From the NCBI GenBank assembly GCA_036343175.1, contig JAZASR010000067.1, positions 1 to 7,177 on the forward strand: a stretch of 7,177 nucleotides of DNA, in the 5' to 3' direction. Below are positions 1-5,180 of this stretch, one piece after another. The first letter of the stretch is position 1. Each line of letters opens with the position of its first letter. Origin of the DNA: JAEEJA01 sp036343175. GTDB lineage: Bacteria > Bacillota > Clostridia > Lachnospirales > Lachnospiraceae. The translations under genes were made by a program, and so were the position numbers. The notes under the pieces were generated by a model. It did no database searches, was not told the origin of the DNA, and was given only the letters and a program-made list of their open reading frames with translations.

Positions 1-252
1 AGGGTATGCAAGTTTATATATTGCATTATATAAATTTTCATTCTTAATGAAAGACCTGTCAACAAGTGGATCCTCTTCCGCTGCACTCGCAGCCTTTACT
101 GTACCTGCTTTACTACCCAGGTCAAAAAGGACCGGACTGCTCGTCGGAAGTGTAAGCACCATTGAAACGGCAAGGGCAAAGGTCAGACCGCGTCTTAATA
201 TCTGAACTCCCTTTTGTTTCATGTGAGTATCATGATGATTCCTTTTTACCAT
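1..252 (-). CDS. Secreted protein, N-terminal fragment (runs off the left edge)
   Basis: The first 84 codons of a larger gene are visible; the rest lies beyond position 1. The ATG at 252-250 has a well-placed AAGGAG (267-262), 9 nt upstream. A second ATG ten codons in (MKQKGVQ) is a possible alternative start. The N-terminus is a classical Sec signal peptide: a basic stretch (KQKGVQILRRG, residues 12-22), a hydrophobic core from about residue 23 to 43, and a likely signal peptidase I site after V-K-A (about residue 54). The mature part begins acidic (ASAAEEDPLVD) and continues FIKNENLYNAIYKLA. That pattern loosely resembles the F/I-x-D-x-N-L-x-x-A-I cap that opens leucine-rich-repeat surface proteins of Clostridia. 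The export call is well supported. The LRR idea is a guess, because too little of the mature protein is visible. Confidence 0.75.
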   Translation of the reverse strand, partial: MVKRNHHDTHMKQKGVQILRRGLTFALAVSMVLTLPTSSPVLFDLGSKAGTVKAASAAEEDPLVDRSFIKNENLYNAIYKLAYP

Positions 253-279
253 ATTTACCTTCTCCTTAATTTTCTAATA

Positions 280-322
280 CAGGAGTCTATCCTGCTTTCT
301 GACTGCTTGCAGGTATTACCTG
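280..322. promoter_or_regulatory. Two short dyads upstream of the secreted-protein gene
   Basis: CAGGTATTACCTG (310-322) is a perfect palindrome of 6-bp arms around one base. CAGGA-5 nt-TCCTG (280-294) is a second, weaker dyad. Both lie between the YjfB terminator and the RBS of the secreted-protein gene, so they could be an operator or small RNA hairpins in its leader. No convincing -35/-10 pair was found here. Dyads this short can arise by chance, so the call is tentative. Confidence 0.25.
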
Positions 323-371
323 TATATACTTTTACTAACAGACCTAAGACATGATAAATGTTCGTGAATAT

Positions 372-401
372 AAAAACAAGGCATAAGTCACCTTATGCCT
401 T
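372..401 (-). terminator. Rho-independent terminator of the yjfB-like gene
   Basis: AAGGCATAAG (378-387), a 4-nt loop, then CTTATGCCTT (392-401) form a perfect 10-bp stem. On the minus strand the stem is followed by G and then TTTTT (376-372), the usual U-tract. It begins 7 nt after the stop codon of the small YjfB-like gene, so it ends that transcript and separates it from the secreted-protein gene. Confidence 0.9.
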
Positions 402-408
402 TCATGGC

Positions 409-609
409 TCAGATCATTTTATCAAAGTTAGCCCCAAGACCAGGATTGACAGAAAGCTCCATCATTTTCTTCAGTCCGTCTGCCTGTATCTGCTGCTGAT
501 CAAGAGTCTTGCCAAGCATTGCAGTTTCTACTGAACCCATAATCTTAGAATTGGCCATGAGCATTGATATCTGACCTGCGTTGTCTGTGCCGATACCATT
601 AATATCCAT
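409..609 (-). CDS. YjfB-family putative motility protein
   Basis: This small protein of 66 residues begins MDINGIGTDNAGQISMLMAN and ends NPGLGANFDKMI. The MDI start, the central helical region rich in M, Q and A, and the terminal P-x-L-G-A-N-x-D are the hallmarks I recall for the YjfB family (Pfam PF14070, 'putative motility protein'). Its members are about 55-70 residues and their biochemical role is unknown. No signal peptide or membrane segment is seen. The ATG at 609-607 was chosen because AAAGGAG (624-618) sits 8 nt upstream. The open frame continues up to a TTG at 690, but that TTG is the -35 hexamer of the promoter, so the longer form is not real. The gene is monocistronic, with its own promoter and terminator. 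No flagellar or chemotaxis genes are visible nearby, so a motility role rests on the family name only. Confidence 0.85.
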   Translation of the reverse strand: MDINGIGTDNAGQISMLMANSKIMGSVETAMLGKTLDQQQIQADGLKKMMELSVNPGLGANFDKMI

Positions 610-661
610 TTTCCTCACTCCTTTCAAAATAAAAAAACCGTAGACTATTGCATCATCAATA

Positions 662-690
662 ATTATATAACTTTTATTCAAGATAATCAA
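662..690 (-). promoter_or_regulatory. Sigma-A promoter of the yjfB-like gene
   Basis: On the minus strand TTGATT (690-685) and TATAAT (667-662) are separated by exactly 17 nt, a near-consensus housekeeping promoter. The predicted transcript start is near 655, leaving a leader of about 45 nt before the ATG at 609. The upstream flank (691-721) is almost entirely A/T and sits where an UP element would lie. Confidence 0.85.
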
Positions 691-702
691 ATTAATAATA
701 CC

Positions 703-721
703 ATATATATATATATATATA
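703..721. repeat. (AT)n microsatellite upstream of the yjfB promoter
   Basis: Nineteen bases of uninterrupted alternating A and T. The tract lies about 48 to 66 nt upstream of the predicted transcript start of the yjfB-like gene, in UP-element territory. Such tracts are prone to slippage, so repeat number may vary between strains. Any effect on expression is inference. Confidence 0.8.
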
Positions 722-782
722 GAGCATCATTTTTTTGTAAAGAACAGGTTAAATCAATGTAAATACCGGAGTGTTCATTTCC

Positions 783-2033
783 TCAAAACATTCCCGGCCT
801 GATCTTTACGGCAAGCTGGGCGAGTATCCGGCTGATTGTGCCTGTACGGATAGCTTCGGCAATGGTGCCGTCCACAAAGCGCTCGTGGCGGATTATGGCC
901 GTGAGCATGGAACGGAGAACATAAGCGTTGGCTATATCTATGTGTTCATCGATACTCTGAGCCGATATTTCTATACCGAAGTGCTTAAGTGTATCCTCAT
1001 ATCCGTAATCCGCGAAGTCCTTATCAAGGGCAATCTCCTCAAGATACTGAACCTCGGATCCGTACTTCGGATACGGGAAGGGCTTCTCATCTCCTACAGG
1101 CTTTGGCGCATACCATTCAGTCTTGCCGCGCTTATCAAAGAAAGGCCGGCAGTCAAAGAGAAGATCGAACTTCTTTTCGCGATCCTTGCGGATCTTCTTA
1201 AGGAACGTTTCATAGCTGTCAAGAACAGCCTTTAAGTCATCATCAAGAAGGGCCAGAGCCTTTTCCTTAAGGTCTGAGGGTACCGGATAGTAGCTCTCAG
1301 CTATTGCTCCTGCCGCCATGGCTATTGCCGGAAGCTCCTTCTCCGGATCTTTTGTGGAAAGACCTGCAGCCACTGCGCGATCAATGGCGTCTGTAAAGTC
1401 AGTCGCAGCAAGGAAGGCATTAACAGCCGCAGCTATGGGTGCGTATCCGCTTTCATCAGCACCGTCACCGCCCTGTTTATCCTGTTCCGGGCCTGTACTA
1501 TCTAAAGCCCCGGCAAGCTTTATGCCGCAATGATGCTCGAGATAGGCCTTTATATCCTTCTTGTCGATCCCCTGGCGTGACAGAAATATTGCTGATGTAA
1601 CAGCCACAGCAGCCTTTGAAGCTTCGGAACTTTTATGAGTGACATGAGTCACTATCCCAGTATAATAATTAACATATTCGAGTGAATTGTATACCCAGGC
1701 AGCTGAAGATGCACGAACTGCCGCATCAGGAGTTACAGTATTGTAAGGCGCCGGAGGAAGCTCACCCTTATAGTCAGATACCCAGTCTGTGAACTTATCT
1801 TCATAACCCATATCAGGGTATTTTTCTACAAGCTCCTTAAAGTACTTTCCGACCTTCACGCCGGTCTTTCTGGTATTTCCAAATCCATGCTTAAGGCCCT
1901 TGGCAGCTGCAAGAGACACCACAGTATTCCCCGTAATATGCGAGCCTTCAAGAGCCTTCCCAAGGTCTTTAATATTCTCTTTGCTTTCAGCAGCGAAAAC
2001 CCCCGCTGCATCCCCGATGATTGCACCGATCAT
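783..2033 (-). CDS. ADP-ribosylglycohydrolase-fold protein with degenerate active site plus DUF6508-like C-terminal domain
   Basis: This 416-residue protein has two parts. Residues 1 to about 275 match the ADP-ribosylglycohydrolase (ARH/DraG) fold: the opening MIGAIIGDAAG, PYNTVTPDAAVRASSAAW (97-113), VTH...EASKAAVAVTSAIFL (about 131-151) and AIAMAAGAIAESYY (236-249). Active ARHs bind two Mg2+ through a T-D-D-T motif and a late D-x-D-T motif, and remove ADP-ribose from proteins or small molecules. Here T-D-D-T reads T34-G-N-T37, and the D-x-D-T position reads E-L-P-A (233-236), so the metal ligands are missing and catalysis is unlikely. Residues about 285-416 look like DUF6508, with PFPYPKYGSEV and the terminal RHERFVDG...G-T-ISRIL. 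The start ATG at 2033 has AAGGGGG 6-7 nt upstream. It lies 34 nt after the ATPase gene and is probably co-transcribed with it. No terminator is evident downstream. The fold assignment is firm; loss of activity is inferred from the missing ligands. Confidence 0.85.
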   Translation of the reverse strand: MIGAIIGDAAGVFAAESKENIKDLGKALEGSHITGNTVVSLAAAKGLKHGFGNTRKTGVKVGKYFKELVEKYPDMGYEDKFTDWVSDYKGELPPAPYNTVTPDAAVRASSAAWVYNSLEYVNYYTGIVTHVTHKSSEASKAAVAVTSAIFLSRQGIDKKDIKAYLEHHCGIKLAGALDSTGPEQDKQGGDGADESGYAPIAAAVNAFLAATDFTDAIDRAVAAGLSTKDPEKELPAIAMAAGAIAESYYPVPSDLKEKALALLDDDLKAVLDSYETFLKKIRKDREKKFDLLFDCRPFFDKRGKTEWYAPKPVGDEKPFPYPKYGSEVQYLEEIALDKDFADYGYEDTLKHFGIEISAQSIDEHIDIANAYVLRSMLTAIIRHERFVDGTIAEAIRTGTISRILAQLAVKIRPGMF

Positions 2034-2067
2034 AAGTAACCCCCTTTATGATATCAAATAAATAACT

Positions 2068-3390
2068 TTACACTCCTCTTATCAAAAATGCCATATACAG
2101 CGGCAGAGTCAGGATCCCGTTTTCCATGCCAACGTTGTAATCTCCGAACTTTATGGCCATTGAGATGTGATACTTCTCCGGATGATTAAGGACGGTTCTT
2201 GTGCTCTTTGTATTTCCCGTCTTTGCCTTGCATTCCACCGGAGTAATTTTCCTGTTATATCTGATGATGAAATCGATCTCCAGACCTGAATCCTTACGAA
2301 AATAATACAGTTTTCTGCCCATTTTCGCAAATACACCTGCAAGGTAATTTTCAATTACCGCACCCTTGTAGGTATACATATTTCCTGCCAGAATGTCATA
2401 TACTGTACCATCTTCAAGCATTGATACCAGAAGCCCTGTATCTTCGAGATACACCTTGAATTCTTCATTTACCGCATTCCCCTCCAGCGGAAGTTCAAGC
2501 GCTGAAAGATTGCGGCATCGATGGGCAATTCCGGCATCCTCTATCCACTGTATAGATCCTTCATACTGTTTTGCCCTGCCGCCCTTCCTTACGACAGAAT
2601 ACTGAAACTTCTTATTTTCCTTTGACAGCTGTCTCGGAACAGACTCAAAACACTCTACGATCCTTGCTTTATCACTTCTTTCTGCATATTTTAACATATC
2701 CTGCTCATAAAGTCTTACTATGCCGCGCTGCAGCTCCAAAACCCGTCCTGTATCATGATACTTTATGAATGAATCCACGACCTGCGGCATGCCGCCTGTA
2801 ATAAGATATTCTTTAAAGAGCTGCTTAAGCCTTCTGTGAAGAGCTTCCGGGACTTTTTTTCTCTTACCAAAAGCATCCTCCAGAACTTTAATAACATCCT
2901 GCCCAATGCCCTGAGCCCAGATAAATTCTTCAAAATCCAATGGATACATATCTACAAGTGTTTCGTAACCAACAGGTACCTGCCTCTTTGTACTCCTGCC
3001 ATAGCCCTTTATACCCAGAAGCGAGCCTGTACCAATGACATCATAGCGTCCATCGATCTTAAAGAATTTAAGAGCACTCTCCGCATTGGGGCATTCCTGG
3101 ATCTCATCAAGTATTATCAGAGTCTTACCCGGTATGAATCTCACAGAAGTTCCTAGATACGCCGACATGAGCATTATGATATGATCTACACTCAGATCTC
3201 CCTCAAATATTGCAGAAAGATCCTCATTTTCCACGAAGTTAAAGTAAGCGGTATATTTATAATATTTTTTTCCGAATTCAAGCACAGAATACGTCTTTCC
3301 GCACTGTCTGCAGCCTTTTATGATGAGAGGAAGTCTGTCCGGATCCTGCTTCCACCTGGTAAGGGTATCTTCTATCTTTCTTTTAAGCAT
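2068..3390 (-). CDS. AAA_14 ATPase with C-terminal DUF4143 (PD-(D/E)XK-like) domain
   Basis: A 440-residue protein of the large 'ATP-binding protein' family with an N-terminal AAA_14 domain (PF13173) and a C-terminal DUF4143 domain (PF13635). Visible motifs are Walker A GCRQCGKT (26-33), Walker B LIILDE (91-96), the sensor-like IGTGSLLG (119-126), the family signature YPLDFEEFIW (149-158) and ITGGMPQVV (197-205). The C-terminal end carries EIDFIIRY (371-378, D373) followed by VECK (385-388, E386/K388), with E347 upstream, the spacing of a PD-(D/E)XK nuclease-type core. Length is normal for the family and nothing is broken. Cellular function is unknown; members are widespread and strain-variable in Clostridia and Bacteroidetes. 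The ATG at 3390 follows an exceptionally strong ribosome binding site. It appears to head a two-gene unit with the ARH-like gene 34 nt downstream, and the 33-bp repeat array lies about 100 bp upstream. Confidence 0.93.
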   Translation of the reverse strand: MLKRKIEDTLTRWKQDPDRLPLIIKGCRQCGKTYSVLEFGKKYYKYTAYFNFVENEDLSAIFEGDLSVDHIIMLMSAYLGTSVRFIPGKTLIILDEIQECPNAESALKFFKIDGRYDVIGTGSLLGIKGYGRSTKRQVPVGYETLVDMYPLDFEEFIWAQGIGQDVIKVLEDAFGKRKKVPEALHRRLKQLFKEYLITGGMPQVVDSFIKYHDTGRVLELQRGIVRLYEQDMLKYAERSDKARIVECFESVPRQLSKENKKFQYSVVRKGGRAKQYEGSIQWIEDAGIAHRCRNLSALELPLEGNAVNEEFKVYLEDTGLLVSMLEDGTVYDILAGNMYTYKGAVIENYLAGVFAKMGRKLYYFRKDSGLEIDFIIRYNRKITPVECKAKTGNTKSTRTVLNHPEKYHISMAIKFGDYNVGMENGILTLPLYMAFLIRGV

Positions 3391-3394
3391 GTGT

Positions 3395-3404
3395 GATCAC
3401 CTCC
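3395..3404 (-). promoter_or_regulatory. Extended Shine-Dalgarno sequence of the AAA_14 ATPase gene
   Basis: GGAGGTGATC on the minus strand matches ten consecutive bases of the anti-Shine-Dalgarno complement at the 16S rRNA 3' end. GGAGG lies 9 nt before the ATG. It is the longest match in the window and fixes the start of the ATPase gene. The upstream promoter is not clear. TTGCCG-16 nt-TATGCA, about 50 nt upstream of the start codon, is only a weak candidate. Confidence 0.8.
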
Positions 3405-3492
3405 CTTTATTCTAAATCAAATGCATAACATAAATGCACAGCACGGCAAAGTGATTCAATTCAATATTTACTGTTATTCTACAAGATTATTT

Positions 3493-3672
3493 ACATTTTT
3501 TCAAGGGAGTTTATGTCAAGGGTTAACACTTTTTCTGGCGAGTTTTTTCCATTTACTTACATTTTTTCAAGGGAGTTTTCGCAGAATATCGACACTTTTT
3601 TAAGGTAGTTTTTTCGAAAGCTAACATTTTTTCGAGCGAGTTTTTATCATGTACTTACACTTTTTCTAAAAG
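3493..3672. repeat. Intergenic array of six 33-bp-period units
   Basis: Units start at 3493, 3526, 3559, 3592, 3624 and 3657, giving periods of 33, 33, 33, 32 and 33 bp. Each begins ACAYTTTTTC (unit 4 has T at the tenth base) and the first five continue with a GAGTTT or TAGTTT block, about 20 bp in all. The remaining 12-13 bp differ from unit to unit. Unit 6 is incomplete after the first ten bases. The fourth base alternates T, C, T, C, T, C along the array, so the higher-order period is about 66 bp. Units 1 and 3 are identical over the first 20 bases. The array lies between the asd terminator and the ATPase gene, with no coding potential. It resembles a set of phased protein-binding sites, such as the multiple transposase sites at IS21- or Tn7-like ends, but no transposase gene is present. 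Confidence 0.85.
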
Positions 3673-3680
3673 CAAACCGC

Positions 3681-3716
3681 AAAAAGAGCCATATGCATCT
3701 GCATATGGCTCTTTTT
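3681..3716. terminator. Strong bidirectional terminator downstream of asd
   Basis: AAAAAGAGCCATATGC (3681-3696), a 4-nt loop (3697-3700) and the exact reverse complement (3701-3716) form a perfect 16-bp hairpin with A5/T5 ends, so it can act in both directions. On the minus strand it stops asd read-through about 135 nt after the stop codon and insulates the repeat array and ATPase gene from asd transcription. Confidence 0.93.
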
Positions 3717-3798
3717 ATGATCGATATCTTACTCTGCTGATCAGATTTTATTCTGTTAATAGATACCCTGTCTCTATCTATATAAATAATGTCTCTTA

Positions 3799-3893
3799 AT
3801 TCATCAGAAATCAAAATACCCGCAAGCCTTGAGAAGCTCTGCTGTTATTCATCAGAAATCAAAGTACCCGCAAGCCTTGAGGAGCTCTGCTGT
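3799..3893 (-). repeat. 48-bp tandem duplication of the 3' end of asd
   Basis: Positions 3847-3893 (the asd 3' end) and 3799-3845 (just downstream) agree at 45 of 47 bases, at an offset of 48 bp, which is exactly 16 codons. The outer copy reads, in the asd frame after the double stop TGA-TGA: I-T-A-E-L-L-K-A-C-G-Y-F-D-F, then TGA-TGA again. Both base differences fall in third positions and are synonymous (CTC/CTT for Leu, TAC/TAT for Tyr). The inner copy is the functional end; the outer one is outside the reading frame's stop. Confidence 0.95.
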
Positions 3894-4934
3894 GAGGACT
3901 GCTCCGCCTGCTGCGCCGCGCTTTGTATTATGTGAGAGACCTACGAATTTCCAGTCGAAGAGCTTGTCTTCACGAAGACGGCCGATAGATACGCCCATGC
4001 CATGCTCGTACTCTACGTCGAGTCTTACCTGAGGGCGGTCATCCTCCTCCAGATACTGGATGAACTGCTTAGGTGCGCTCGGAAGATTAAGCTCCTGAGG
4101 CTTGCCCCTGAAGTTCTTCCATGCATCGAGGATCTCTTCCTTTGTCGGCTTATTTTTAAAGCTTACAAATACCGCTGCCGTATGGCCGTTGAGGATAGGT
4201 ACACGGATGCACTGGGTAGTGATGAGCGGTGACTCTGCCTTAAGGATCTGACCATTCTCTATGTGGCCCCAGATACGTAATGGCTCCTGCTCACTCTTCT
4301 CTTCCTCACCTGATATGAAAGGAATGATGTTTCCTTCCATTTCCGGCCAGTCCTTAAAGGTCTTTCCTGCGCCGCTTATAGCCTGGTATGTTGTAGCTAC
4401 GACCTTAGTAGGCTCGTATTTAAGCAGGGCATTAATAGCGGGCGTATATGACTGGATGGAGCAGTTAGGCTTTACTACGATGAAGCCGTGCTTTGTGCCG
4501 AGTCTCTTCTTCTGATACTCTATAACTGCGAGGTGGTCAGGGTTGATCTCCGGTACGATCATCGGTACATCAGGTGTCCAGCGGTGGGCGCTGTTGTTTG
4601 AGACTACAGGGGTCTCAGCCTTGGCGTATTCCTCTTCTATCTTCTTTATCTCGTCCTTGGACATATTAACTGCGCTGAAGCAGAAGTCAACATCTGCCGC
4701 AACGTTCTTCACGTCAGCAACGTCCTTTACGACTATATTCTTAACAGCCTCAGGCATAGGAGTCTCTATCTTCCATCTGCCGTTTACAGCCTCTTCATAG
4801 GTCTTTCCGGCTGATCTTGCACTTGCTGCGATAGTCTTTACTTCAAACCATGGATGATTCTCGAGAAGAGATATGAATCTCTGTCCGACCATACCTGTAC
4901 CGCCTAAGATGGCTACTTTTAACTTTTCTGACAT
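3852..4934 (-). CDS. asd: Aspartate-semialdehyde dehydrogenase (archaeal/fungal-type)
   Basis: Reduces L-aspartyl-4-phosphate with NADPH to L-aspartate-4-semialdehyde, releasing phosphate. This is the branch-point step to lysine/diaminopimelate, threonine and methionine, in the cytoplasm. The 360-residue length and layout fit the archaeal/fungal-type enzymes that are common in Clostridia. The NADP-binding loop is GGTGMVGQR (11-19), the nucleophile is Cys158 in KPNCSIQSY, and the substrate/acid-base segment is IRVPILNGH (243-251) with Arg244 and His251. SHNTKRGAAGGAV (334-346) is the conserved C-terminal cofactor segment. All key residues are present. The ATG at 4934 has AAGGAG (4948-4943) 8 nt upstream. 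It is preceded by a consensus promoter and a long repeat-containing leader and followed by a strong terminator, so it is probably monocistronic. Its stop is a tandem TGA-TGA, and its last 48 bp are duplicated downstream. No lysine riboswitch could be recognised in the leader. Confidence 0.96.
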   Translation of the reverse strand: MSEKLKVAILGGTGMVGQRFISLLENHPWFEVKTIAASARSAGKTYEEAVNGRWKIETPMPEAVKNIVVKDVADVKNVAADVDFCFSAVNMSKDEIKKIEEEYAKAETPVVSNNSAHRWTPDVPMIVPEINPDHLAVIEYQKKRLGTKHGFIVVKPNCSIQSYTPAINALLKYEPTKVVATTYQAISGAGKTFKDWPEMEGNIIPFISGEEEKSEQEPLRIWGHIENGQILKAESPLITTQCIRVPILNGHTAAVFVSFKNKPTKEEILDAWKNFRGKPQELNLPSAPKQFIQYLEEDDRPQVRLDVEYEHGMGVSIGRLREDKLFDWKFVGLSHNTKRGAAGGAVLTAELLKACGYFDF

Positions 4935-4997
4935 TTTATTCTCTCCTTTTGCTTGCTGAAGCTAATGCTTTTCGATCTGAACCGGCACTTTAATATT

Positions 4998-5073
4998 AAT
5001 AATGCTGTATTAAAACCCGCACCATAATACAATAATGCTGTATTAAAACCCGCATCATAAAACAATAATGCTG
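4998..5073 (-). repeat. 33-bp tandem repeats in the asd leader, hairpin-forming
   Basis: Two full units (4998-5030 and 5031-5063, 31 of 33 identical) and the first 10 bases of a third (5064-5073). On the minus strand each full unit plus its neighbour forms a hairpin: GCATTAT-6 nt-ATGATGC (5071-5052) and GCATTAT-6 nt-ATGGTGC (5038-5019). One of the two differences between units changes an A-U pair to G-U in the stem, and the other is in the loop, so both keep the fold. Longer-range pairing is also possible between CGGCA (5084-5080) and TGCCG (4988-4984). The repeats lie within the predicted asd transcript, upstream of its RBS. No U-tract follows, so they are not simple terminators. Confidence 0.85.
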
Positions 5074-5134
5074 ATTGAATGCCGTTTTTACTTTTGACTT
5101 AAGCACACAGCGCTCCAAAAAATAAAACACAGAA

Positions 5135-5163
5135 ATTCTACAACCAGTAATGCCGCTTGTCAA
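5135..5163 (-). promoter_or_regulatory. Sigma-A promoter of asd
   Basis: Minus-strand TTGACA (5163-5158, perfect consensus) and TAGAAT (5140-5135) are separated by exactly 17 nt. The predicted transcript start is near 5128, giving an untranslated leader of about 190 nt before the asd ATG. The promoter begins 18 nt beyond the stop codon of the truncated ATPase-like gene, so asd does not depend on that gene's transcription. Confidence 0.88.
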
Positions 5164-5180
5164 CTGATTTTCCATGTTAT

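Noticed and set aside
610..690. 27-residue N-terminal extension of the YjfB-like protein from a TTG at 690
   Set aside because: The TTG is the -35 hexamer of a consensus promoter whose start site lies inside the extension. The ATG at 609 has a good RBS and gives the family's usual MDI start.
722..782. Terminator for the ATPase/ARH-like operon
   Set aside because: Only an imperfect 8-bp stem with an A-C mismatch and no U-tract is visible on the minus strand.
771..1235. 154-residue plus-strand frame
   Set aside because: It lies antisense to the well-supported ARH-like gene, has no RBS or recognisable motif and is a codon-bias shadow.
3409..3414. TAGAAT as a -10 box for the ATPase gene
   Set aside because: It lies 5 nt from the Shine-Dalgarno sequence, so the transcript would start inside the ribosome binding site, and no -35 is correctly spaced.
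3493..3672. CRISPR array
   Set aside because: The repeated cores diverge from unit to unit, the gaps are only 12-13 bp, and no cas gene is present. The spacing is far too short for spacers.
4935..5134. Lysine riboswitch (L-box) upstream of asd
   Set aside because: Expected from the gene's role, but the conserved purine-rich L-box blocks were not found; the leader is dominated by AT-rich repeats.
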